Source: CAZRQL01 sp964602415 (GTDB lineage: Bacteria > Bacteroidota > Bacteroidia > Cytophagales > Flammeovirgaceae). Taken from it: a stretch of 64,000 bases of DNA. The stretch is from positions 29,029 to 93,028 of the forward strand of contig CAZRQL010000012.1 of NCBI GenBank assembly GCA_964602415.1, read 5' to 3'. Below are positions 17,152 through 25,900 of this stretch, in pieces (positions within the stretch are counted from its first letter, which is position 1; each line of letters starts with the position of its first letter). Made by a program: the position numbers and the translations under genes. The notes under the pieces are model-generated. The model was not told the origin of the DNA, ran no database searches, and saw nothing but the letters and a program-made list of their open reading frames with translations.

Positions 17152-19683
17152 ATGAGACTTAACAGCCTTAAAGCCAAATTATTGTTATCATTTCTGCTAA
17201 GTTTGGCAGTTGTTACGCTTATTGTGGTAACATTCATTTGGTTTGATAAAAGCGTACAAGAACTGGCTGAAATCAATATCAATCTCACCGAAATTGAACT
17301 CGAAACAAAAGAAGTATCAATTCTGGAAAAAGATTTTTTTGCTTACGACATTGCAGAAGAAAACTTTTACAGAGATGGCACCAGCCGCCTGCTTGAAATA
17401 AGAAAAGAGCGAATCAATCAGTTGAAAGAATCTTTGAAAAAACTCAGTGAAAATGATGAGTTGGATGCCATTCATATCAAACAGGACGTAAGTCAGTTAC
17501 TGGAAAAAATCGAGCACTTTGACATCATGTTTTACTTGCTTGTAGATGAATTGCTCAAGCGCGGCTTTAAAGACTATGGATTGGAAGGGCAATTGCGCAA
17601 CAATATTCATGCCTTGGAAAATGCTCCCGAGCTTACTGATAAAGGCAAGATACTGGTCATTAGAAAGCATGAAAAAGACTATTTCCTACGCAAGGAATTG
17701 AGATACATTACTTTGGCTGAAGAAGCCATCAAAGAACTCAAAAAGGAAATCAACAGCAAGGTCAAAAATAAAATTCAGCGTGAAGCCTATCTTGAGCACG
17801 CAGATAATTACATGGACTACCTACTCCAAATAGTTGATATAGAGGAGAGAATAGGAGTACAAACCCAGGGCGGCCTCAAAACTGAAATACTTTCGTTTTG
17901 GCACACCATCGAGGACGACCTCAATCAAATAGAAAGTGCTGTTTTAGAGGAAGTTGGTAAAATTCGCGATGAGGTCGAATATACGATTGGCGGTCTTTTG
18001 ATGGTTTTCTTATTGTTTTTGGGGTTTTTGCTTCATCTTTTGATTCAGCAATTGGGTCGCCCGATACGCAAACTTTCTCAGTCAATCAACAATATCGTAA
18101 TCAATAATTTTGAAGAAGGAAAAGTAGAAGCTCCCAACACCAACGATGAAATCGGGCAACTTGGCCGTGATATAAAACTTATGGTTGATAAGGTGCGGCA
18201 TAACACTTCCCAAATCACAAGCCAGAATAAGAAAATAGAGATGGCTTTTAGGAATTTGGAAGTCATTAGCCAAAAAGGGCGAGAAATTACAGCTTCCTTA
18301 GACCTTGAGCAAATCACCTCATCCACAGAGTCTTGTATCAAGGCACTGATTGCCTCTGACCTGGTGGGAATCGGCCTATACAATGCAGAGACGCACACCA
18401 TTGATTTTGTGGTCAACTTTGAAGGCCAATCAACCATAGTCAGAGACTCAATCGACGATAGAACAAGGCTTTCCGTTGTTTGTTTTAAGACGGGACAGGT
18501 TATTTCTATGTCCGACGTAGCCAATGAATACAGGCGAATTTTGCCGAATGCAACATGGAAATTGTCCGGTCAAAAAGAGCCTAAGTCTTTGATATACCTG
18601 CCGTTGGTGGCCAAAAAAGAAACTATGGGAGTCCTTACCGTCCAAAGTTTCAAGAAAAATGCTTTTGCGGATTATCACCTCAATATCTTGCAGGCTTTGG
18701 GAACTTATGTTTCAATAGCCTTAGAAAATTCATCTGTTTTTCAAGAGCTTGAAAAAAAGAATGCCCAACTGTTGGCATCGGAAGAAGAACTCAAAATGAA
18801 TGCGGAGGAGTTGCGCTCTGTAAACGAGCAACTTGCGGCCTCAAATCAACTCATGCAACTCACCAATGAGCAACAAAAAAAAAAAAAAATTCTGATAGAG
18901 AAGAAAAATACTGATATTCAAGCAAGTATAAATTATGCACAACGAATCCAAGAAGCTGTTTTGCCTGAAATGGACTTTGTGATGGAAAAACTGCCGGAGA
19001 GTTTTGTGTTTTTCAAGCCTCGTGATGTAGTCAGCGGAGATTTTTTCTGGGTCAATACAATCAAAGATAAGACTGTTATTGTGGTGGCAGATTGTACGGG
19101 GCACGGAGTACCCGGTGCTTTTATGTCTCTGATAGGCAACAATTTGCTAAATCAAATTGTGTTGCAAAATGAAATCACTTCGCCGGACGAAATACTCAAC
19201 CAACTTCATATCAAAGTACGTCAGGTACTCAAACAAGAAGAAACCCTCAACCGAGATGGAATGGATGTGTCTGTTGCTGTTTTGCAAGAAACACAAGATA
19301 AATTGCTCATTGAGTTTGCAGGGGCAAAATCAAACCTGTATTTGGCTCGAAAAAGCGAATTAGAGGTGATTAAGGGCGATATTAACTCCATAGGTGGAGA
19401 GCAAAAAGAAAATGTCAGACTTTTCTCTCTCCATAGAATTGAAATCCAAGAACCTGTAACTTTTTATCTTTCTTCAGACGGATACCACCATCAGTTTGGA
19501 GGCCCCGAAAACCGCAAGTTTATGCTCAGTAGGTTTAGGGAACTATTGTTTTCGATAAAGGATCTGCCGCCCACCCAACAGTTTGAAGAGTTGGAAAGAA
19601 CTTTTGTAGAGTGGAAAGGCGATGAGGCTCAAATAGATGATATTCTGATACTTGGAGCAAAAGTTTATCCTAAAAATAAATAA
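17152..19683 (+). CDS. HBM-HAMP-GAF sensor with SpoIIE-type PP2C phosphatase output
   Basis: An 843-residue membrane sensor phosphatase. Order: membrane helix about 8-30; periplasmic helical bimodular (HBM-like) domain about 31-275, with the signature RGFKDYGLEGQLR and RKHEKDYFLR; membrane helix about 277-301; HAMP about 302-355; GAF about 375-520; coiled coil about 525-595; and a SpoIIE-type PP2C domain about 598-843, with YAQRIQEAVLP, VSGDFFW, VVADCTGHGVPGAFMS, GMDVSVA and QIDDILILG giving the metal-binding aspartates. Such enzymes dephosphorylate STAS anti-anti-sigma proteins; the STAS protein at 40.0 kb is a possible partner (inference). An A15 tract at 18875-18889 encodes the four-lysine stretch in the coiled coil. 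Follows rlmD by 28 bases. Confidence 0.9.
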   Translation: MRLNSLKAKLLLSFLLSLAVVTLIVVTFIWFDKSVQELAEININLTEIELETKEVSILEKDFFAYDIAEENFYRDGTSRLLEIRKERINQLKESLKKLSENDELDAIHIKQDVSQLLEKIEHFDIMFYLLVDELLKRGFKDYGLEGQLRNNIHALENAPELTDKGKILVIRKHEKDYFLRKELRYITLAEEAIKELKKEINSKVKNKIQREAYLEHADNYMDYLLQIVDIEERIGVQTQGGLKTEILSFWHTIEDDLNQIESAVLEEVGKIRDEVEYTIGGLLMVFLLFLGFLLHLLIQQLGRPIRKLSQSINNIVINNFEEGKVEAPNTNDEIGQLGRDIKLMVDKVRHNTSQITSQNKKIEMAFRNLEVISQKGREITASLDLEQITSSTESCIKALIASDLVGIGLYNAETHTIDFVVNFEGQSTIVRDSIDDRTRLSVVCFKTGQVISMSDVANEYRRILPNATWKLSGQKEPKSLIYLPLVAKKETMGVLTVQSFKKNAFADYHLNILQALGTYVSIALENSSVFQELEKKNAQLLASEEELKMNAEELRSVNEQLAASNQLMQLTNEQQKKKKILIEKKNTDIQASINYAQRIQEAVLPEMDFVMEKLPESFVFFKPRDVVSGDFFWVNTIKDKTVIVVADCTGHGVPGAFMSLIGNNLLNQIVLQNEITSPDEILNQLHIKVRQVLKQEETLNRDGMDVSVAVLQETQDKLLIEFAGAKSNLYLARKSELEVIKGDINSIGGEQKENVRLFSLHRIEIQEPVTFYLSSDGYHHQFGGPENRKFMLSRFRELLFSIKDLPPTQQFEELERTFVEWKGDEAQIDDILILGAKVYPKNK
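18875..18889 (+). repeat. A15 homopolymer inside the sensor phosphatase gene
   Basis: Fifteen consecutive A lie between the GAF and PP2C regions, near codons 575-579. Losing one A brings TTC TGA directly into frame. Gaining one leads to TGA nine codons later. Both remove the phosphatase domain while leaving the sensor, HAMP and GAF parts. Confidence 0.9.
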
Positions 19684-19735
19684 TTTACGAAAAATAATTG
19701 TTATTTTATACTTTTACAAAAACTTAGTTTCTTAC

Positions 19736-19743
19736 TAAATTTG
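19736..19743 (+). promoter_or_regulatory. Candidate -7 box before the 19762 gene
   Basis: TAAATTTG fits TAnnTTTG and ends 18 bases before the ATG at 19762. The -33 element is weak. Confidence 0.4.
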
Positions 19744-19761
19744 CATTAAATCTACAAAACT

Positions 19762-20367
19762 ATGTCATCCGTAAGAATTTGGACTATTGTTCTCTTTGTG
19801 CTTTCCGGTGTCTTGGCTTACGCGCTTGCTGAGAGTATTTTGGGTACAGTTCGCTACAACCAACAAGTCAAAGACTCAGAAATGGCGGTTATTGAGCAAC
19901 TTAAAGCCATACGCGAGGCTCAAAAATTGTTTTTACTCAGCAAAGGATATTATGCCCCCAGTTGGGAAGAATTGATTAAGTACGTCAAAGAAGATTCTTT
20001 TTATGTAGTCCAAAGAACAGAGACCATCATACCCAGAGAGCGCGGAGATAAAGAGTACTTCAAAGGTGATATTGTGAAAGTTAGGTTCGACACCACCCAA
20101 AGGCTGTTGGTCAAAGATTACCTTTTTCCTGTGCAGGATTATCCCTCGCTCAATATAGATAGGCTGGGGCAAATTCCGGGCTATGACAATGAGTATTTCC
20201 AGCTTAAAACCCGCCTTGATACCTTGAAAGGCAGGGTAGCTTACGTAGAGGTGGTGGATGTAAAGCCCTTCGACAAGACCCGAAGCGATGAAAACGACAA
20301 TATCAGAAGGCGATTGATTAGGTTTGGTTCGCTCGATGCAGTAACTTTATCAGGAAATTGGGAATAA
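19762..20367 (+). CDS. Conserved hypothetical membrane-anchored protein
   Basis: A 201-residue protein with one N-terminal hydrophobic segment (about residues 5-28, IWTIVLFVLSGVLAYALAES), probably a signal anchor. A short helical region with QLKAIREAQKLFLLSKGYY and a mixed, mostly beta C-terminal part follow, predicted to face the periplasm. The segment resembling EAQ-x-F-x-KG-Y-x2-SWEELI recalls the mature start of pilin-like and small Bacteroidota periplasmic proteins, but I cannot name a family. It is followed 12 bases later by the DUF3822 gene, a pairing that suggests a shared transcript. Own -7 box at 19736. Function unknown. Confidence 0.75.
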   Translation: MSSVRIWTIVLFVLSGVLAYALAESILGTVRYNQQVKDSEMAVIEQLKAIREAQKLFLLSKGYYAPSWEELIKYVKEDSFYVVQRTETIIPRERGDKEYFKGDIVKVRFDTTQRLLVKDYLFPVQDYPSLNIDRLGQIPGYDNEYFQLKTRLDTLKGRVAYVEVVDVKPFDKTRSDENDNIRRRLIRFGSLDAVTLSGNWE

Positions 20368-20379
20368 AATTTTTTTCTA

Positions 20380-21246
20380 TTGGAAACTTCAATTGGATAC
20401 CAAACATATTTTACCGTCAAAGACACACATTTCGATGTCGAATTGATACCTCACTATCACCTGCAAATTATTTTAGGTAGTAGAGATATAGTAGTCAATG
20501 TTTTGGATGTTGAAAAAGAAAAAATTGTTTTTTTTGAACTCATACAACTCCCGCCTTACCAAGATTCCGAGCAGTTTGTGGGGCTTCTCCAAGAAGTCTG
20601 GCAGTCGCATCCTTACTTGTTGGCCGGTTTTTGGGGTAAAGTAAAGCTATCTCTCTTTAGCACCCAGTTCAGTCTGCTGCCTGAAAAATTTCACAACAAA
20701 AATGCCGTAGAACAGTACTACACTATTGGTAATAGCTTTGAACCAAACAGCCAAGAGTTACATTTTGCTGAGGTTTCAAAAAGGAAAGTTTATATCTACT
20801 TTGCAGTTGACAATTATCTGATAGCGTGGATCAAAAACATCTATCAAAATTCTTCCATAGCAATTACCCATTACAACTCAAACTTACTGCTGTCGGCTTC
20901 AAATTTGTCTCAATATGGCGAATATGTTGTCATTTATGCCATGAGGGGTCGTTTTAGTATTTTGAGACTATCCGAAGGTACAGCATTGTATATCAATACT
21001 TTTGATTACGATTCGGTAGATGACTTTGTGTATTATGTCTTGTTTGCGCTTACACAATTAGATCTGATCCCCTCACAAGTCGAGATCAATGTATGGGGTA
21101 CACTTTCCAGCCACTCCGGCGAACTGAAAAAACTTGCTGCTTATGTGGCCAAAGTCGAAATGGGGAGAAGAGTCTGCGAGGCTAAGTTAAGTTACCATTT
21201 TGATGAATTGCCTGAAAGTTTATTTTTGGGACTTCAAACCGCTTGA
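20380..21246 (+). CDS. DUF3822 family protein
   Basis: A 288-residue cytoplasmic protein matching the Bacteroidota-specific DUF3822 family, which is thought to have an actin/hexokinase-like (ASKHA) fold. Two similar halves are visible, with the second beginning near KRKVYIYFAVDNYLIAWI and containing INTFDYDSVDDFVYYVLFAL. It must start at TTG 20380 (METSIGYQTYF), since no ATG occurs near the N-terminus. In related genomes this family typically sits next to rsmD and coaD; here coaD follows after 3 bases and rsmD is absent between them. Function unknown. Confidence 0.8.
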   Translation: METSIGYQTYFTVKDTHFDVELIPHYHLQIILGSRDIVVNVLDVEKEKIVFFELIQLPPYQDSEQFVGLLQEVWQSHPYLLAGFWGKVKLSLFSTQFSLLPEKFHNKNAVEQYYTIGNSFEPNSQELHFAEVSKRKVYIYFAVDNYLIAWIKNIYQNSSIAITHYNSNLLLSASNLSQYGEYVVIYAMRGRFSILRLSEGTALYINTFDYDSVDDFVYYVLFALTQLDLIPSQVEINVWGTLSSHSGELKKLAAYVAKVEMGRRVCEAKLSYHFDELPESLFLGLQTA

Positions 21247-21249
21247 TAG

Positions 21250-21720
21250 TTGGAGAGAATTGCAGTTTTTCCCGGACATTTTGATCCTTTCACAAAAGGG
21301 CACGAAGATATTGCCATAAGGGCATCAAAGATTTTTGACAAACTCATCATAGCTGTTGGTCACAATACTCGAAAATCTCGTTATTTTTCTATACAGTTCA
21401 CTTACGAACAAATTAAAAAGTTGTTTGTCAATCATCCTAATATAGAGGTTTTCGTTTTTGATGAATTAACGGCTGTTTTTGCCAAAAAGCACGGAGCCAA
21501 CTATGTGCTCAGAGGTGTAAGGAATACTACAGATTTTGAGTACGAGGATTCTATCGCTCAAGCCAATAAGAGCATCAATCCCGAATTAGAAACTATTTTT
21601 TTAATCACCTCTCCTCAGTTTGCTCATATTTCTTCCACTATTATAAGAGAACTGCACCGATACGGCACAAAGGATTTGAGCAAATTTGTCTCCTATGAAT
21701 TGCCTGACTATCAAAGCTAA
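21250..21720 (+). CDS. coaD: Phosphopantetheine adenylyltransferase
   Basis: A 156-residue nucleotidyltransferase that transfers AMP to 4'-phosphopantetheine, the penultimate step of coenzyme A synthesis. The start at TTG 21250 gives IAVFPGHFDPFTKGHEDI, containing the T/HxGH nucleotide-binding motif. The central YVLRGVRNTTDFEYE and the C-terminal ISSTIIREL (the ISSTxxR motif) complete the signature. Length matches the family. The TTG lies 3 bases after the DUF3822 stop, consistent with translational coupling. fabD follows 56 bases later, so CoA and fatty acid synthesis genes share a unit. Confidence 0.95.
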   Translation: MERIAVFPGHFDPFTKGHEDIAIRASKIFDKLIIAVGHNTRKSRYFSIQFTYEQIKKLFVNHPNIEVFVFDELTAVFAKKHGANYVLRGVRNTTDFEYEDSIAQANKSINPELETIFLITSPQFAHISSTIIRELHRYGTKDLSKFVSYELPDYQS

Positions 21721-21776
21721 TGATTCACTTCGAGGAGTCATATTTTATTCCCATAGCATTTGTTAAATGGACGATT

Positions 21777-22655
21777 ATGAAAAAAGCATATATTTTCTCT
21801 GGACAGGGTGCACAATTTCCCGGTATGGGCAAAGAGTTGTATCACAACTCGGCGAATGCCCGCCAACTGTTTGATTCTGCTTGCGAGATTCTGGGCTTTG
21901 ATATCAAAGGAATCATGTTTGAAGGCAGTGCCCAAGACCTGATGCAAACCAAAGTAACCCAACCCGCCGTTTTTCTCCACTCCGTGGCTGCGGCTCTGTC
22001 AAAAGAAGACTTTGCACCCGACATGGTAGCCGGCCATTCTCTGGGTGAATTTTCGGCCTTGGTGGCTGCTCAGGCTCTAAGTTTTGAAGACGGTCTGCGC
22101 TTGGTATCGGTACGCGCCCAAGCCATGCAAGAAGCCTGTGAGCAAAACCCTTCGACCATGGCCGCTGTGTTGGGTATGGACGACAAAAAAGTCGAACAAA
22201 TATGTGCAGAAATTGATGCTATTGTTGTACCGGCCAACTACAATTCTCCCGGGCAACTTGTCATTTCAGGCACTAAAGAAGGCATCGAAATAGCAATAAC
22301 GCGGCTTAAAGAGGCCGGAGCCAAGCGGGCTTTGCCTTTGCAAGTAGGAGGGGCTTTTCATTCGCCTCTCATGGCACCTGCGCGTCAAAAACTTGCTGCC
22401 GCTATTGAGGCTACTGTGTTTTCTGTTCCTCGTTGCCCTATTTATCAAAATGTTGATGCCAAGCCACATACAGATGTAGAGCGGATTAAATCTAACTTGA
22501 TTGCTCAATTGACAGCACCAGTTCTTTGGTCTCAGAGTGTAACCAACATGGTGGCAGACGGTGCACAGGAGTTTTGGGAGTGCGGACCAGGCAGTGTGCT
22601 AACCGGATTGGTCAAAAAAATAACCCCTCAAGTCTTTGTCGGGGCAGTTGTGTGA
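21777..22655 (+). CDS. fabD: Malonyl-CoA:ACP transacylase
   Basis: A 292-residue acyltransferase that loads malonyl groups onto acyl carrier protein for fatty acid synthesis. The catalytic Ser88 in AGHSLGEFSAL and the partner His195 in GGAFHSPLM are present, with the N-terminal FSGQGAQFPGMG and the oxyanion Gln region TQPAVFLHS. The ATG at 21777 gives a standard length; the frame extends upstream to 21720 without conservation. It is the last gene of the rightward unit starting at 14938. The following 250 bases carry a decayed minus-strand frame and a T17 tract. Confidence 0.96.
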   Translation: MKKAYIFSGQGAQFPGMGKELYHNSANARQLFDSACEILGFDIKGIMFEGSAQDLMQTKVTQPAVFLHSVAAALSKEDFAPDMVAGHSLGEFSALVAAQALSFEDGLRLVSVRAQAMQEACEQNPSTMAAVLGMDDKKVEQICAEIDAIVVPANYNSPGQLVISGTKEGIEIAITRLKEAGAKRALPLQVGGAFHSPLMAPARQKLAAAIEATVFSVPRCPIYQNVDAKPHTDVERIKSNLIAQLTAPVLWSQSVTNMVADGAQEFWECGPGSVLTGLVKKITPQVFVGAVV

Positions 22656-22791
22656 GGTGACTCAATGCCCGTCGCTCATTTTGCTCAATTTTTTTTCTGA
22701 ATGTTTTCCTCAATGTAGGATTTGAGACCTGCTTTTAATATGGATATTATGTCTTTTTGGTCCTATGGGTTCAAGGCGCGTATAATTCACG

Positions 22792-22799
22792 TAACTTTG
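22792..22799 (+). promoter_or_regulatory. Candidate -7 box for the NHL-repeat gene
   Basis: TAACTTTG matches TAnnTTTG about 108 bases upstream of the earliest possible start of the NHL gene. The T17 tract would fall in the leader. No clear -33 element. Confidence 0.3.
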
Positions 22800-22876
22800 T
22801 TCGCCCTGGATACGTAAGTATCTCGGTACTTTAAAAAGTTTTTTATCACTTGATTTTCTAAAAACTAAATCTTCAA

Positions 22877-22893
22877 TTTTTTTTTTTTTTTTT
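22877..22893. repeat. T17 homopolymer upstream of the NHL-repeat gene
   Basis: Seventeen consecutive T, 13 bases before the first usable start codon of the secreted NHL protein. It also reads as A17 within the candidate minus-strand frame. Confidence 0.9.
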
Positions 22894-22906
22894 AAATTAC
22901 AACTTA

Positions 22907-25900
22907 TTGAGTTCATCCAGACCTTTACTTTTAAAAGGTCTATTCTGTGTTTCTGTACACAGGCTGAAGCTCCCCATTTTGTTGCTTTTTGCTGCATTAA
23001 GCCAAGGCTTTGCGCAAGTGCCCACCCTAAGTTCTATGCCTGCTGTAAGTCAGGTAAGAAGCTACACCGCTGTTGCCTCAGGTGAGGTTTTGACAGGTAC
23101 TTCCCTCTCCGAGGTGGGGTTTGTTTGGAGTACGGTAAACGCTTTGCCTACCACTTCTGACAACAAAGTTGTAGTTTCCGGACTTGTTTCGACAGGAACC
23201 TACCAAGTACTTTTGAGTAATTTGCCTGCCAACAGCACGATTTATCTGCGCTCTTATGCTACCAATGGAGACGGCACAGGTTATTCTTCTGCCGCTGCAT
23301 CATTCACGACGCGCATAAATATCTCGTATGATATTGACCAAAACGCTATCAATGTCGTCGGTCAGCCTGATTTTACCTCTTCAACGAGTGGGCTATCATC
23401 ACAAAATTTTAATGCTTCCGAAGACGTAGCTATTGACTTACTCAATGGCAAGATGTATGTGGCAGACAAGCTCAACAACCGCGTATTGAGGTTTACTTAC
23501 CCTATTATAAGCGACAACCCTGTTGCTGAGGCTGTATTTGGCCAAACTGATTTTGTTTCCAATACCGCAGCAACTTCTGCTACCGGCTTGGATGCTCCTA
23601 CGGGTGTTTTTGTTGACAATGCTGGACGTTTGTGGGTTGCAGACAATGGCAATAGGCGTGTGGTTTGGTATAACAATGCCTACACAGCCAACAATGGTGC
23701 TGCTGCTGATGGGGTACTTGGCCAGCCGGATTTTGTTACCAAATCAGCATCGACCTCTCAAAATAAATTCAGGGGAGCAACTCGTGTGATTGTAGATGAA
23801 GATGGCAGACTTTGGGTTGCAGAGCGTGGGTCACACAGAGTGTTAAGATTTGACAATGCAGCTTTAAAGGCTAATGGTGCCAATGCAGACGGCGTGCTCG
23901 GGCAAACTAATTTTACTGATAGAACCTCAGGCCTTTCATCAAGTTCTTTCAATTCTCCTTGGGGTATATCTGTTCATGGAGGTACACTTTGGGTAGCTGA
24001 TGTGAACAATAACAGGGTTTTACGATTTGACAATGCCGCATCTAAAGCAAATGGCTCCCCTGCTGACGGTGTTTTGGGTCAGAGTGATTTTGTTTCAAAC
24101 AGTGCCGCATTATCTCAAAGTGGAATGAATAGACCTACGACTTGTACGGTTGATCCGAATGGAACGCTTTGGGTGGCTGATAGACAAAACAGAAGAATTA
24201 CAGGTTTTGCAAATGCTCAGTCAAAATCCGATGGAGCCGATGCCGATTACCTGATTGGAGCACCCAATTTTACAACCAGTGTCTCCAATGTTACGGCAGA
24301 AAATAGAGTAAGAAGTCCGTTTGGTTTAGCTATTGACCCTTCTAATATGTTATTGGCAACAGCTATTCAAACTGATAACAGAGTAACGATATTCAATCTT
24401 GCATCTCTAAACATATCTACCCCTGTTGCAAACAACATCAAGGCTTTTTCAGCTAATTTGGGGGCTACCCTCAGCAGCGGCTATCCTGTTTCAGAGGTTG
24501 GGATTGTTTGGTCAGCGACCAATTCGACACCTACAGTGGCTGATAATAAGGTCATTTCCACAGGTAATACAGCACCGGGCATCTATTCGGTTTTTGTTGC
24601 AAATTTACCTGCGGCCACAACCATATATTACAGAGGTTATGTCATTAGCGGTTCTTCAACAGAATATACTAATGTGGATAATTTCACAACTTCCTCTTCT
24701 CCAGCATTTACCTTTACCAATGGTCAGTCTGCGGTGCACGTATTGGGACAACCAAACTTTAACTCCTCGGCTTCCGGCACATCATCGCAAGATTTCAACG
24801 TATCACGCGGAATTGCCATCGATCAACTGAATAATAAAGTGTATGTCTCAGATGCTGAAAACAACCGCGTATTGAGATTTTCATATCCCATCTCAAACTA
24901 TGCAACAGCTGAAGCTGTTTTTGGACAAAGTAATTTTACCTCTTCTGCTTCAGGTACGAGTGCCACCTCTATGAATCGTCCTTTTGGTATTGCCGTTGAC
25001 AACACAGGTCGCTTATGGGTTTGTGAATCAGACAACAACCGTGTTATTTGGTTTGATAATGCTCATTTGGCGGTTTCAGGTACTGCAGCAAATGGTGTCC
25101 TTGGCCAGCCTGATTTTACCTCGAACACACCCGGAACTTCTGCGACTACCATGAATACCCCTCGCGATATAGCTATTGATAGACTTGGGAATCTTTATGT
25201 TGTTGATTATCTCAATAACAGAATACTTAGGTATGACAATGCTTCTTCTAAGTCCAATGGTGCTTCGGCAGATGGAGTATTAGGTCAAAGTGATTTTGTT
25301 TCTTCCGGTACTGGTACTACTGCTTCTACACTAAACAAACCCAGTGGTATTTGTGTATCAGATCTTAATATTTGGGTTGCAGACTATTCTAACAACCGTG
25401 TACTCAGGTACGACAATGCGGCCTCTAAACCTGATGGCGGCAGCGCAGATGTCGTGTTGGGACAAGTGGATTTCACAACTGCAACAAGTGGATTGTCAAA
25501 TACCAAATTCAATTTGCCGATGGATTGTGATGTTGACGGATTTGGCAACCTTTGGGTAGTGGATAGAAACAACAACAGAATACTGGGCTTTGCCAATCAA
25601 AACACAATAACCAACGGAGTAGCCGCTACTTATGTATGTGGGCAAGCAGGGTTTTCTACCAAGACTTCAGGTGCTACTTCGTCATCTCTTAATTCACCAA
25701 GAAGTATAGCCGTTAATAATGCAGGTTATTCTTTCCTTGTTGCTGATGCAGCTAACAACCGCATTTTAGAATTTTCTTTGAATTCCAATCTGCTTCCTAC
25801 TGTTAGTAGCCCAACATCTACCGGAATTGACAGCTATTGTGCAATTTTGGGTGGCGATGTAACCACGGGTATCAATCTTGCAGAGGTTGGAATAGTCTGG

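Larger units (their letters stand above)
22685..22917 (-). pseudogene. Possible frameshifted small gene or gene remnant
   Basis: On the minus strand a frame starts at ATG 22917 (MNSISCNL), passes through the A17 tract and continues with KIEDLVFRKSSDKKLFKVPR, then QGEQSYVNYTRLEPIGPK. It then loses sense at an A5 run (22754-22758). Removing one A joins it to DIISILKAGLKSYIEEN and a TGA at 22685. Both halves have protein-like composition, so this may be a decayed C-terminal fragment or a slippage-prone small gene. No family was recognised, and the first part overlaps the start of the NHL gene on the other strand. Support is from composition only. Confidence 0.35.

Noticed and set aside
22656..22906. 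tRNA or structured RNA after fabD
   Set aside because: No cloverleaf or conserved RNA motif could be drawn; only coding-like remnants and a T17 tract were seen.
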